Assembly: GCA_024305405.1 (NCBI GenBank)
Contig: JAKNDB010000109.1
Span: forward strand, 4,774,001-4,838,000
Direction of reading: 5' to 3'
Origin: Dirofilaria immitis
Lineage: Eukaryota; Nematoda; Chromadorea; Rhabditida; Onchocercidae
DNA: 64,000 nucleotides
Shown here: piece by piece, positions 26,296 to 38,999 of the stretch
Layout of the letters: each line of letters opens with the position of its first letter
Numbering within the stretch: the first letter of the stretch is position 1
Made by a program: the position numbers and the translations under genes
The notes under the pieces: generated by a model
Databases searched by the model: none
Told to the model about the DNA's origin: nothing
What the model saw: the letters and a program-made list of their open reading frames with translations, nothing else

Positions 26296-27606
26296 CTGAA
26301 AAGCAAGTAAGGCAAAAAATTTGAAACGGTAAAATGATGAAAAACGTTTACTGTTATCATTGCTTCAATGCAAACGTTCAAATAACAGGACACCCGCTTC
26401 TTGAGATCAAAAGAAGAAATCAAGATGAATAGCATTTACCACATTTCGAGCTATATTGGATCATAATATCCATTTGAAACGGTAAAAAACTGAGAAATGG
26501 AATTTTCTAACATCCAACTTCTTCCACTTTATGATACAAATTCGAGACATACAACTTCATACTTGTTAAAGAAACGAATTAAAGTTAAACATAACAGCGC
26601 AGTATTCATGACAAGCGCTCTCGAGAGAGCAAGCTAAAACACTTTTTATATCTGCGGAAGGTCACAAAAACAAGACTGGTTATTTGGTGAGAAAGAACGT
26701 TAAATAGCGAATGAAAAAATACAGTTCTAATCAATATGTTTCACTATTTTAGTATAATTTTTTTTTCATTCATTCCATGGTAGCTCCTTTTGAAAGGAGG
26801 CCTTTAAAACAAAACGATTAGAGAGATAAGTGTTGAAAATTCATCTAAATTTATCTTTACCAAATTGTGAGTGGGAGTTAAAAAAAACTTGTTATGAATT
26901 GATAAAATAATTGTGCCAATAGATTCACTTATAACATAAATTAAAAATTCAGTATACGAATCGCTTTGATGGTGAGAGTTTAGAAATTTGGTCTGATACT
27001 TTTCCCATTGCTGCTTTTATATAAACATTTTAAGTTTTTCATACATCTGTTATCAATACTTCTTATTATCTGTTCATCTTTTTCAAATTATTTAGCTAGT
27101 AAAGACGACGAGATTTAGGATTCCTTATTGCAATGAATTTATGATTTAATATACTGTTAATGTGAAGATTGTCCTAATTTTATATTCAATCCAAGTTTTG
27201 AAATTTGTTTCAGCCTATCTGGACCTATCTATTTTTATCATCTATGACATTTTAACTCAACCGTTGATCACCGAATTGTGTGTTAACAAAGTGCACAAGA
27301 ATGTTAAATAAGTAAAAATTTTTCTAGGCTTGATAGCTCATTCAATTTCAAAATAAAATATAATTCTCACTTTTATGTTAACAATGATTTCATAATAAAA
27401 AATTGGAAATCATGGGTTACAAGAAACAAAACTCTATATAATCCTACGAAAGCGGTTGGTGATTGCCTCCTTGAAAATAAATATGTGGAAATTCTTGATT
27501 TGTCGATCGATAAGCAACTCAACAAGTTTCATTTCTCATTTAATTCAATTTTCATTTTAAATGATGAAATTTTCAAAACTAATATGAAGACTGCGACAGT
27601 GCTTAC

Positions 27607-27666
27607 TGCGATGCCGTGAACGGTCAGTGTTAACGATGTTTCAAAAATAAGTAAAATAAGCTTCAT
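27607..27666 (-). CDS. Candidate first exon with signal-peptide-like start
   Basis: ATG at 27666 gives MKLILLIFETSLTLTVHGIA, exactly 20 codons, up to a consensus donor GTAAGC. The hydrophobic run suggests a signal peptide or signal anchor. The frame is open further upstream, so the true start could lie earlier. No downstream partner exon is assigned with confidence. Confidence 0.3.
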
Positions 27667-29369
27667 TTTTGTGAAGTGTTCTGTGATATCACTTTTAGAA
27701 TGCCATCCAAAATTGATATAAAGAATGCTCGACAATTATACGCTGATGGACTTTGGCAAGCACAAAAACAGCTTTAGCGATTCAAACATATTTCGCTGTA
27801 ATACCATGATAAAGAAAACAGGAGCTTCTTCCTGCTGAGCTTCTTCTATCATGCTATTAGCATGTTTTTGCCTAAATAACTTTTGTTTCTCTCTTCTTTG
27901 GCATCATGAAAATCATTATAATTTGGTTAAGTCTGCAGTTAATATAATGAAGATGCAGATGAAAATGTCGCATTTTTGGATCGTCGTTCATTAAATTTTT
28001 CAGGTTCTCAAAGATTTTCAAATGGATTTATGCATCAAACTTTAGAACGTAAGCAATTTCAAGCTATAAAATGTGGACTCTCTCATCTTCTAAAAAACTC
28101 ACATGTTTAACTAATCTTCAGCACTAACATAGTTATACTATAAATCTCTTAAATTTTAAGCAATAAGCCACTGTGATAATATTGCTGCTTGTCCAATGAT
28201 TAAAACTGAAAAGCATAAAAATTTCAAGGATTCTCACACAGTATTAAACAATAAATAAGCAAATTAAAATTACGTCTGGAGATTGAACACGATTACTAGT
28301 AAGTTGTTTAAACAGCGTAATAACAAACAGAAGAAATTGCAAGCGATACTTCGAGGTATATAAAAATACGAAAGAGAAAATGCTAATCAATGAAGATTTT
28401 CAAATTGTTGTTGATATCGAATACATATTTCGATATTTCAATAACGATTCATTTTGATTAGAAACCCGTATAAAACGCACACGTCATACTTTTCCAATCA
28501 CTCTTTAGGAAAATTTCTGCAATTTTAAAAGAAACCTAGTCGAAGGATATTAACATCAATCACATTTCATTTCAATTTATTAATAGTCACTTTTCATCTT
28601 CAATACAGGATTAAACGAAAAGCATTCAAAAAGAAAGAAGGATAAGAAAATGTAATGCTAAAATACGTATTTAGCTAAAATTATTAATTGCTGCATAAAT
28701 AATTCAAAATCTATGCATCACATCTTCCAGAAAATAAATATTCAATTATCAAAAGCCTGAATCTGTAAAAAACTCTGCAAAAAAAAATGTGGAATGGATC
28801 ATTTAGTGGAAAGTGGTAAAAGGATTATTTTTGTTGGAATTAATCGAAGAAATTTGAAACTCTTATTATCAACCAGTGATATTTCGGATCGCTCGCAATA
28901 CTTTTTCTTTTTCACATTGATTTCGAAATGGTTCCTGTCTAAATTTGATATACCCACACTTAAGGAGGATAAAAGCTCTAATCAATCCGTTGTCTAAAGT
29001 ACTGATAGTTTGTTTCTACCTTTTAAACCATTCATAAATCAAAAGATATTTGATTCTCGTTTTTAGACAGAGATAGAATCGGCTGAAAGTCAAGTCAAGA
29101 TAAGAAAATCAATCAAAAAAGCGAACGACTTTAGAACTTCTTTAAGAGATGAGACAACTGTTTTCGGATGGCATCCTCATTCGTAAAATTATTTTCGTCT
29201 TTTTCGTAGCTTTCACTTAAACATTATTTTTCAAATCCTCTCTTCCAACTTCTATTCCGACATCCCAATTCAACTTGTTCTTCTCGATATTTGTTACTTA
29301 CAAATATCTCTTTTCCAATTATAATTAATTACGTTACGTAGTACCTCTTCGTTGCCATAAATGTTAATG

Positions 29370-29405
29370 AAAGACTTATTAAGTCAAAGACTTATTAAGT
29401 CTTTG
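29370..29405. repeat. Tandem near-palindromic 16-mer
   Basis: AAAGACTTATTAAGTC occurs twice in a row and is followed by TTTGC. Each copy contains the near-palindrome GACTTATTAAGTC, so the block can fold as one or two hairpins. Confidence 0.7.
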
Positions 29406-32277
29406 CAGCTATGCATCCCTTCAAGCTTTCTTGATAGTCTTCGTTGCAAGTTACACTCACATTTCCATAAATTTTTATGTCCAAAAAAAAAGACTGGGCG
29501 TGTATTACATATAATCATTATTCGGAATATGACGAAGTGAGATATTTTGAGGTTTGTGAAGAAAAAAAAATTCTGATAAGTCTATGATCATGTAAAGACG
29601 AGTTCCATCAATTTCAAGAAATTTTCATAATTCTAACTTCAAAGGATGAAAGGTAATTACATTAAATAACATGCTGCAATTATTATTGCGCGCATACTTC
29701 CCATTTTTCTTGAAGAGCTGTCCAAATATTTAGCATAATGCTTCTTTTATCGTGGCACAACTATTGGAACGATCAAACTAAAGAAAGTTTACGGTTCACC
29801 GAAGATCTATGTCCTGAAGAACGCTCAAGATACTAATCATTTATATCAGTTCAGCTGGCCAGGTTTTAAGAACCTTTAAGAATCCCATGAAATTAATTGA
29901 AGTGTTGCAATGACTACCTTTAATCAAGGAATTGAATCGCTATTAGTCTGCTTCATTTAGGAAATCTTTGTGGAACACTACTACGCACATTCATCGCAAA
30001 AACAATTTGTATTGAATGATTTGCGATGGGAAGTGTTGAAGATGAATTATTTTCAATGTAAGCCAAACTATGAATAGACTTGCGCTGAATATGTTCTACC
30101 ATTATTATCTTCGTCAGGAACATTCAAAGAAATAGCAACAGAAATAGAGTAGTAACAGCCAGAGCGTTACTGACAGATTGCTTAGGTTTGAACAGCATCT
30201 TAGCCTCCCTATTTCAGCGCAACCTTTTTCGAAAATTGCGAACCACTTGATGCCTATGTGTTATTTGAACAGCTGTTATAAACTGCACTCCAACTTGAAA
30301 TTTTTAAGTTTTAACAGGGCGAGCTTCAGTTCTCCTATCATCTTTGGTTTTCTTTCATTTTATCTCGCCCGACTTCTTTTTTACTATCGAATAAATTTCT
30401 GTAAATTGTTGAGTAGCCACTTCATTCCAAGATAGAATGCTTGTAGTATCGTCTTCAAGAAATCAAAATTTGGTTTCTGTATAAAGGGATAATAATAATT
30501 TAGGTAACGAGGAACAAATAATATTATATTTACATTTGACTCAAGTTAAACGTTTTTGTCCTACCTTATAAAAATTTTGCTTCACAAGTTATTCAGTCCT
30601 TATTTGCACTATATTACTATGTGCTTCACTCTTCTTTCACCATAATACCAATATAACAGAACTTTGTTCGAACACTCATCATAATAGGTCCTGTGGCACA
30701 GCAACTTCATGTGGAATGTAGTTGAACAGTAGTCCTTTGTCTTTAAATCTCAATACTCTGAAGTACAAATGAGCATTCTAATTTGCTTATTGATGAAACA
30801 GTCTACTCGGCATAACTGAAATTATTATTTCACAATATTCGCCGATCCAATCAGCAATTAAGGCATCAAACATGGAATACAATTAGTGTCCTGAATGAAG
30901 TTCATAGATGATGTAATTTTTCCCTCCTTTTTAAACTTCTTGCATTACTGTCGAAATGAATTCAAATTAAGTTTCTTCGGAATTAATAACATGCATTAGA
31001 ATCTTTACTTTATCTTTTAAATGAAATTCATTTGCTTGTTCTTTCTGACGTCACCATCTACTATCTTTTCGTTTACCTAAAATTTCATTGAAATGCTAAG
31101 GCATTGATAAAAGAAACATTGAATGACAAGAAATAGTTCTGGAAATGGAGATTTTCTTTCACAGACAAATAATGGTCCTATTGTTTTTGATATTCACTGC
31201 GAGATTTTTTTATTGAGCAAAAACACTTATCCTCTTATTACTGCAGTATTTGCAGCAATCTTCGCTTGAAAAAGATTGAAAAATGAGTTAGACTAAAAAT
31301 ATAACTAAAAAAATCTAACAACATTTCACTAAAGAATTCCTTCCGTCTCGCCTCTGACTCAAGCATGATTCATCAGAATTTAGAACAATCGATTAAATAT
31401 TTTGTATAGAGAGATCTAATGTCCCTAACTCATAAAATTCTAAAAAAGTGATTTTTTCTTATCATTTACAAAATGCTAGACGCTGATATCATGCAGCATT
31501 TAACGTATGATCTGTTCCAGATGTTTTTTTAAACAAATACTTTTTGCGCCTTAGACTCCGGCATGATTCATCGCCGTTTAGAAATTTTCAAAGCAGCAAG
31601 ATGTTGAGCTTTTCTGTAGCACATATCTGCCATACTTTTCAACTCAAAAATACATATAGTTTATTGTGAGTCGGAAGTCAACAATCCTTTCTTGCTTCAT
31701 TTTTCATCAGCCAATCCGAAATCCAGAGAAAGAGCTTTCAAGCCTATGCACCTACTTTCTGTATGAAAGCAACATTCACTTACAGAACATTCTAAATATT
31801 TCTCACCAAATTTGTCATCCATTGATTATTAAATATCATATGAATAAAAATTAGTTTAAAAAAATGGACTCTTCTTTTGTGAAAATTTGTTTTCAAATTA
31901 ACAAATGTCAAAATCTGATTTTCTCAATCTTTCTGGAGCATTGTTTCCATCGTTATTTATAAGTTGCATGCTCTTCTAAGATGGAAAAGCATTTAAAAAG
32001 CCTAATTTGCTTGTTCAGTTTGATAGCTAACGTAAAGCTATTTCAGAGGGAAAAAATTAGTTAAGTAGTCTAAAGCTGGACTTATCACCTAGCTTGAATT
32101 GGACGCTTCTTTAAAGGAAAATAAGAATAATTTGGTGTGTTCATGTTATCTAATTTGCAGGATCCATAATAACCTGTTGCTGAGTGGGTCAGTCACTTCA
32201 AAACATAACATTTAGAGCGAAAAGATTGAGGATTATTTTTATCTTTATAGATACCTAGATATTATATTAGGTAGAAA

Positions 32278-32397
32278 ATGATAGAACGATCTGCCGGCAT
32301 GAAAATGATTGCGTTTACAAAATGTCACAGTGCAGTGACGCTTTTACCCCCGCCCAAGGAAGTAAAACGATTTGCTTTCGTGGAGTACATAGCATAA
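32278..32397 (+). CDS. Short frame with an RNP1-like motif
   Basis: A 39-codon frame, less AT-rich than its surroundings, encodes AVTLLPPPKEVKRFAFVEYI before a stop. The string KRFAFVEY resembles the RNP1 motif of RNA-recognition domains (K/R-G-F/Y-G/A-F-V-x-F/Y) but lacks the Gly. No other part of an RRM is seen nearby. It could be a remnant, part of an exon, or chance. Confidence 0.2.
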   Translation: MIERSAGMKMIAFTKCHSAVTLLPPPKEVKRFAFVEYIA

Positions 32398-33303
32398 ATT
32401 AACTCCAAATTGCTTCGGTGTGAAAATTATTTACTACTGCAACATCTGAATCGTTGATTTCATAGTTGTTATTTTTTTAAATCTGTATAATAGAATTCGG
32501 TTTTAAATGACTTGGCATATTTCTGAACACCAGTAAATCCTCTTACTGATTATACCAGACTGCTTGTATTGTTTCTTTTCAGATAAAATTTTTGACATTT
32601 GTTTGACAATCCTCCATTTTTTTAAACTTCAATCAGCCTGCTGTCCGAAATGAAATTGAAGCAGAAAGATTTTTCGACTAAGGGATAAAATGTAAAGCAA
32701 GCACAATTTTCATGATACTTTTTTCACTATGTCAGCTTTCATGACGTTACTGACAACATTATTCAGTAAAAATTTTCGAAATGCTGCTATAAACACAAAG
32801 AACTTTAATGCATTCGCAAGCTTTCTCGAACTCTTAACTTTGGACGCTGCCAGTTTTCAGTTCTGAATAACATTTTTCCATTATCTTTTTCAAATTACTA
32901 CCGTTAATCATTTAAAAAGATTGAGGAACATAATGAAAATTTGAGTTCCGATTACTTAAAATTTACCACATATGCAAATATATCTACTAGGGAACTTGAA
33001 AACTGTGTAAATTTCAAATCTTAAAGCAAGCTGAATATCGACTGGGTAAGCCATCTTAATTTGCAAACGAATCTAATTTCAAAGAACTTTAAGCAGGATG
33101 TTTATCTATCTTTCAGTGTTTCAAATTCGTTACATTTATGCTTTAACAATCCTTGTCATCCTCAGCACTAATAGCTCATTATAGTTTTAAATCAATTGTG
33201 TGTTTAAATAATTAAAAATCGAAATACTCAGAGTAAAAGGAAGTTTTGAAAACGTCGCTAATAATGAAACGGAACCTAAATTCAATGATCTCATTTATTA
33301 AGG

Positions 33304-33940
33304 ATGACGACTCAAAGATTACAAATAGTATTTATCGTGGCAGTGGTTTTAACTTGTTTTGCTATGAATAACATCAAAGCGATGCGGATAAAACGAAATG
33401 ACTCGGGACAAGAAGACCACAGGAATCAGACAGAAGTAAGTCACGACGAACATCACGAACATGACCATGAATACCACAACGATTCCAGCCATGAAAAACG
33501 TGAACATCACAACTGTTCTGGAAGCAATGAAAGTCATAGCAAAGAATATCATGACGAAGATAATCATCACGAAAAGAAAATGCATTATTACTGCAAGTGC
33601 CATCGTCACCATGACAATAATACGGATAACCACGACTATGAACATGCTCATGAAAATGATACAGAAACCCACGGACATAATGGCCACCATACGGGTAATC
33701 ATTCAGATAGTGTTGAATATAATCATGAGGAATGTCGATGCCATTGTCACTGTCCGAAACATAAAGGAACGTACGATCAGAAGCAGGAACATAAGGAACG
33801 CAAAACGAAAAGCATAAGGAAGTGGTGAACACTGCCACTGTTTCTGTCATCATCACGGTAATGATGAACACAAGGAATCAAACCAGAAAGAATACCATGA
33901 TAAGGAGCAGGATGACAAGGAACATGATAATGACTACAAA
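33304..33940 (+). CDS. Secreted His/Asp/Glu-rich, Cys-His cluster protein
   Basis: Translation from ATG starts with MTTQRLQIVFIVAVVLTCFA, a clear signal peptide. A basic stretch (MRIKRND) follows, then a region dominated by His, Asp, Glu, Asn and Lys. Eight N-x-S/T sequons (Asn 32, 41, 59, 70, 75, 105, 118, 132) suggest heavy N-glycosylation. Clusters CKCH (97-100) and CRCHCHC (144-150) are followed, in another frame at 33827-33856, by EHCHCFCHHH. These look like repeats of a metal-binding unit. The first frame stops at 33828, yet the same composition continues to 33940 in a second frame, and NEKHKE is readable in the third between them. Two single-base losses would join everything. A GTTAGC donor follows 33940. 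Further exons are likely at 34167-34200 (Glu/Lys-rich) and 34580-34630. Extracellular zinc or copper binding is inferred from composition only. Confidence 0.65.
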
Positions 33941-34166
33941 GTTAGCATTTCATTTTTCCACTATATTCCGGAAGTACATTGCTTGACATTATCGCTATTA
34001 GTTCATTTTTGCAGTAATATTTATGTCGCTTTTGCTTGTAAAACCAAAAAACATATTGAAGTATTTTACGATCAAAAAATAGCTGATTTTAATTAAATTT
34101 AAATCAAATAAATCAATACAAGTAGATGCGAAACTGAAGCTGTTTGCTATTAATATTTTTTTCAGA

Positions 34167-34200
34167 AGAGTCTGAAGAAAAAGAGCAGAAGGAGGAAAAG
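34167..34200 (+). CDS. Small Glu/Lys-rich exon of the His-rich gene
   Basis: It follows a long pyrimidine acceptor (TTTTTTTTCAG) and ends at AAAA/GTAATT. In one phase it reads EESEEKEQKEEK-like, matching the acidic and basic composition of the preceding exon; in another it reads KSLKKKSRRRK. The phase cannot be fixed because the upstream exon has frame breaks. A further acceptor TTTGTTTCAG at 34579 and donor GTAAGT at 34631 bound a possible next exon. Confidence 0.35.
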
Positions 34201-34979
34201 TAATTTTTCACCAAATATTTTCTAATCATAAGTGGACGGTGATAAAGATATCAGCGGAAATACAAATGAAATATTGAAAACTTTTCCTCGGAAAGCATTT
34301 AGGGTACCTGCCGCAAAAATGAGAGAAATTAACGTCATATCGGAATACTCTGGAGACATCATCTCGTTTTCAGTTATTTTCAATCCTAATTAATTTTAAT
34401 CTTGAATTTTTCAGACTTTTATGGACTGTTCAAAATCTAAAATTTTTGTGTTGATCAAAACGACTCGTTACAATACCATCAAACATGCTTTTTGAAAAAA
34501 TTCTCAAAATGATTATTTTTCTATATCGATAAAGCAAAAATAAATTCTTGCGCATACTTTTTACAACCGTTTGTTTCAGCATCAAGATCTGGTCATGAAG
34601 CTACTGTTTTGAAGTTTCAAACGCTGTAAAGTAAGTATTTTTTTGAATTCTGAGCAACATTTTTAGAAATGCACAAAATGGATATCACGGTCTTTTTGCA
34701 AATAATCTTCGACCTTCCTATCATTTTTAATATACCAGTTCCACTCTTAATGTTGAGTATACTAACTGACTCCTGCGAAAATTCATGAAACTATCGTACG
34801 AGATCTTGTTAAAAGATCTATATAAATTGTTGTTAACTTCTCGATTAACAGTAATGAATAATTTCGTTCTGCATTTACTTCTCAAAAAAAAAAAATTACT
34901 AGACATTTTTGGAAATAAACATAATCTGCGACAAAAATTAAAATCTTTTCTTTTTCATAAAAGTGAGATCCATACTTAC

Positions 34980-35043
34980 CAGATACCTTTAGTGATCACA
35001 TTTTTATGTATATTAGTAAATACAGGTTCAGTATCCAGAGCTT
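34980..35043 (-). CDS. Internal exon candidate on the minus strand
   Basis: Acceptor AAACTGTTAG and a consensus donor GTAAGT bound 64 bases encoding ALDTEPVFTNIHKNVITKGI in one open phase. It has balanced composition for this region. There is no partner exon and no family. Plus-strand ORF 34785-35069 overlaps it but has no splice support. Confidence 0.3.
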
Positions 35044-37015
35044 CTAACAGTTTTATTTTTCAGGAATGATTTAGCAAGCTACTCTTCTGCTGAGAAATGT
35101 GCAGTTATAAGTAAACCTCGAAACTAGTGGATTGTACCAAATATCTTCCAGAAATTCAATAAATGAAAATTTCATGCTTATGGTTACTTTCCAACATTAT
35201 TTTTGTCATTTATAACCTGAATTCAATATTTAACTTATGACGAGACGAGCCTTTCAGGAAAATAATAATATTTGAGAAATGTTTTTCATTTGATAAACTT
35301 TATCATAATTGTTTTTTTGCTTTCTCGACAGGTTTAATTGCCACATTGATGATGTTCTCAAGTGCATTTACTGTTGTTGACAAACCATGCATGCTTTAAG
35401 ATTGCTTTATAAAGAAAATTATTGTTGTCTCTCAGCAATATGCCAATATTTAAAACTATTGGTATGTCATATTGTCGCCATTTTCATAAATTAATAATTT
35501 GTTACCTGGTGTAAACAGAGTCCCACTTAATTTTTCAATTTTGACAACGAAATTTAGTGTTTTAGATTAACACTAACTGCACTATGTCAGCTTATATTTC
35601 CAGTATCATTTTTTCAAGGGAAAAATGAATTTCACGCAGATTGTGCAAAGAAGCACATTTCTCGGAAAAAGTTGAAAGAAAAAATTAAATTGAGAAAAAA
35701 GCTGATATTACTTAAGTTTATTATAGAAAATAGTCCTTGTTAACCATTAACGGAAAATTAATTTTTCTCTGATAACATAAATTAGTTTTTTACAATATAA
35801 CATATTTTAAAATGCTGAAACTTTAAGACAGTTGTTCTGTTGGATTCAGAATATTGGAATAAGAAAGCTTCATAAAAAAGTAAATGAACAAATGAATTGA
35901 AAAGATTTTTGCTTAGCTTTTTGGGTAAAATGAGTAAGGAGTAGAAGGCTAACAGGTATTAGGTATGTAGGATGATTTGTAAGGACTCAACATTGAGAAA
36001 GTGAATAGTATTAAGTGAATAAAAATTTAATTTACTATTATGCAATAAATACGATGTTGAATAGACATCTCTATTAAAACATTTTACTCTTCATATATAA
36101 AAGAAATAAGAAAAAGTGGTAAATTGGTAGGAACTGAAATAGAATGATTAAATTGAGGTTCGATTCACAAACTGACATTTAAAATCGCTGTCTTTGCATT
36201 TCATCGAATCTTTTATTTTGATTTTGATTTGTTCCGTTGAATTGCAAAAATTCATTAAAAATTATTCTGCTGGCATTGTCGCTCAAAAAAGTTCTGAAAC
36301 ATATGTTCCACAAAATATAAGTTCCTAAGATCGCAATGTCGTCATTTCACTTCCCACTGTTTTATTAAACATTCATCTGGCCAATCTTGAATTTTCAATT
36401 AAGAAAAGAGACTTGAAATCAGTATTCCCTGTCTCTAACGTAACAAATATAATCTTATGCTGCAGTATTGATGTGAGTCTCGATACTCGCAGTACCATCA
36501 CTAATGTTTCCAATTTCACATCGTCGTTGGTTGTTCCCTTATTTTTGGCTAGGAAATTGTAAATAGTTTAACTGTACAAATACAACAAATTGAATCTTCT
36601 CTTTCTTAATTTTTCTCTTTTGTATTCGAATTTCAAACACTTCGCTCACCTCAAATATAAAAAAACAAGAGAAATTGGTAGAATCTGCCAAATCACTACG
36701 AAAGTTTTGCAACATTTTTTAACGAATACTTTGTGCAATCATTTTCTGAAAAAGAATAAGTTAAAAATTACAGAAGAAACCATTATATATCATCCATTTT
36801 TCTGAAAAATTTATGCATTGGAAACTTTTCAATCCCAAAGATAGCCAAGAACAGAATAAATGAGCTGCAAAATTCTGAATTTCATTCTCGATTGTTTAAA
36901 TGTACAATCTTTTCTAAAGCGACGTGAGAGATGAAGTTAACTGTGTGTGTCAGTTACCTGCGCGTATCAGCGACAGCAAATTAGTAAATTAGAAAAACCG
37001 CCATAGCTTTTACAG

Positions 37016-37149
37016 GAATTTGCAAATCAAGTACATTACTGGCAAGATTTTGTTCATAATATTCAAGTTATCGAAGTCCTGGACTGGTTAAATACTCTTC
37101 AGCAGAACGACGATCATAATGATCAAAGAAATGAAAAAGCGGAAAGAAG
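37016..37149 (+). CDS. Internal exon candidate, unknown helical protein
   Basis: Acceptor AGCTTTTACAG opens a frame reading EFANQVHYWQDFVHNIQVIE, then VLDWLNTLQQNDDHNDQRNE and KAER, up to a GTGCAG donor after 37149; the frame stays open some 85 bases longer. The first half would form amphipathic helices and the second half is polar and charged. A first-exon candidate 1.05 kb downstream on the same strand (38200) may belong to a different gene. No family recognised. Confidence 0.35.
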
Positions 37150-38199
37150 GTGCAGCGTTTCCAAAAACAATAAATTGAGAATTTGCTGCCTTTCTAAGCG
37201 TCTAAAGCGTCTTTTAAAGTTCGAATTCCTAGCTTTCTGAAAAATTTGTTACTGACAGTTGAATGATTATGAAAAGTGGTTGCACTTCCATTTGAAATAA
37301 GAGATCGGAAAGCGAGAGAAAGATGCATAAGTTTTCCGCGAAATCATAAATCTAGAATCGGCTGTACCTTAAAAAATTATATTTTGAAGGTGGTTATATT
37401 AAATTATTTGCTGAATAATCATGCATTAAATGTGAGAATTACGGAAACTTGAGAAAGCATTCTGTGAAAGGAACGTTTAAGCTAAATGTTATGTTAGAGT
37501 CCCCTGTAATCATATTTCGAATCAAAACAAAGAGCGAATTTATGAGGAAATCAAAAATCAATAGAAAAACTGAATGGAGAAAAATAAGCTAATGCAAATC
37601 AATGAAGCAAATAAAAGCTGATTTAAATCAATGTTGATTTGAAAAACAATTCGATTAATTAATATATTCTTGCTTTGTCATTCTTTTACTTGTTTTATTC
37701 TTGCTTCATCATTTTGTTAGTTACTATCACATCGTAAAAAACTAACTATTTCGAATAAGCAATTTTACTAAACTTAATTTCCAATCATTTACAGATTTTC
37801 TTTAATTTCCTTGCTTACTATTTATTTGTTCACTTACTAAACTTGTTTTTTTTGCTTTTAGTGTTTTCTTTAAATTTGAGAGATTTAATTGAACGTATTA
37901 ATTTTAATAATTTTTTTTGATTTCGAAATTAGTACTTAATGTAAGTATTTTGTTACTAATTAACCTTGGCTACGAGGTATGAAAAAGAAAACGTACTGAA
38001 GAATGTATGGCGTATTTTCATAATTGTGATTACTGTTATCATATATATAGATAAGAATTACAGGAACAAGCTAACAAAATAACTGACCTTCAAATATAAG
38101 CAAATCACTCTTTCTTCTTTTCCAAATTACATATTTGCGAACAGAAAAGCATTTATATATCGAAATCGGCCGCTATTATTTCCGTATTTATCTCGCTGC

Positions 38200-38313
38200 A
38201 TGACTATAATCCATTCTCGAAAACGCGTTAATGAAAGGAAGAACGAGATGCAAAAGGATAGAAATCCTAGTACTGTTCAATTAACATTGGGCTCTGAAAT
38301 CTTAAACATTCTG
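38200..38313 (+). CDS. Candidate first exon, unknown protein
   Basis: ATG opens 38 codons, MTIIHSRKRVNERKNEMQKD, then RNPSTVQLTLGSEILNIL, ending at donor GTTAGT. It is basic and polar, with codon choices less AT-driven than the flanks. Upstream sequence is unusually GC-containing (ATCGGCCGC, near 38166), as at a promoter. No downstream exon was identified. Confidence 0.3.
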
Positions 38314-38481
38314 GTTAGTTCTTTCTCCAGTGATCATCGAATTTTACTAGTTTTTCTCGAAATTAAGTATTCTAATCGATCAAATCAGCTTTTCTAAACC
38401 AACATGGTTATGATATGTTTTCCAACAGTTACATCAAATAAGAAATAAATCATAACTTCATTATGTGACAGATACATTTAC

Positions 38482-38530
38482 CTTTCGTTTGAATATGTCT
38501 CAGATGATGCCACCATGACATGTCAATCAT
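38482..38530 (-). CDS. Candidate short first exon (Trp/His-rich)
   Basis: ATG gives MIDMSWWHHLRHIQTK, ending in phase 1 at AAAG/GTAAAT. An in-frame stop sits immediately upstream. Support is limited to the start and donor. It lies just 3' of the 38990-38848 exon on the same strand but repeats a start, so it is more likely an independent or alternative start. Confidence 0.2.
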
Positions 38531-38847
38531 TCATTGCACGTTTACATCATTGTCATTTCTTGCAATTGAAAAAGTCAAAAATTGTCGTTTTTAAAATATC
38601 TGGCTATCAATTATTTATGAATAAGTTTAAAAATTTTATCTAATAAAAGTTGCCATACGAAAATTCGAATATAAATATCTGAATATCGATATCGACCTTC
38701 ATTCTTATTTATAATCTATTATGATCTCTAAGAAAATGTCCTTCTCAAACTAATTAAATTTTAATTTCTACTCATACCGTCATTCATTCAGGATTGATAA
38801 GTAATGAGTAAGAGTTCTATTCTGGAACTTTTACTTATATACCTTAC

Positions 38848-38990
38848 CAATTTCAAATATTTTTGCAAACGATTTTTTGATGCCACAGACTACATTTTGT
38901 TTATGCTTGGCTGGCTTAACAACAGCTGCTATATTTTCCATCTTACGTCGCACAGTAAATTTCCAAAGTTTTGCTAATGGTGTTTTAAAT
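38848..38990 (-). CDS. Internal exon of an unidentified basic protein
   Basis: Acceptor TTTATTAATATTAG and strong donor ATTG/GTAAGG bound 143 bases, 47 codons plus split codons. It encodes FKTPLAKLWKFTVRRKMENI, then AAVVKPAKHKQNVVCGIKKS and FAKIFEI. It is Lys-rich, with no domain I recognise. Good splice sites and a fully open phase make it one of the better orphan exons. Adjacent exons were not found. Confidence 0.45.
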
Positions 38991-38999
38991 CTAATATTA

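Larger units (their letters stand above)
27670..33300. other. Intergenic AT-rich stretch with gene-like scraps
   Basis: No gene can be traced. Around 29730-29870 two plus-strand frames each look briefly protein-like (one includes TIKLKKVYGSPKIYVLKNAQ), without splice signals or a known family; this could be a decayed gene or mobile element. An exon candidate with an RNP1-like motif is listed at 32278. A short tandem of AAAGACTTATTAAGTC lies near 29370. Confidence 0.35.

Noticed and set aside
28794..28997. 67-codon plus-strand frame starting MDHLVESGKR
   Set aside because: Plausible-looking start but no splice sites, no trans-splice acceptor and a homopolymer-driven middle (QYFFFFTLIS); not enough to call a gene.
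33349..33871. Two long minus-strand open frames (117 and 165 codons) opposite the His-rich gene
   Set aside because: They are complements of repeated CAT/GAC/GAA codons; the plus strand has the signal peptide, sequons and Cys-His clusters.
36090..36180. GGTTCGATTC, a possible tRNA T-loop
   Set aside because: No A-box, anticodon stem or acceptor stem could be paired around it.
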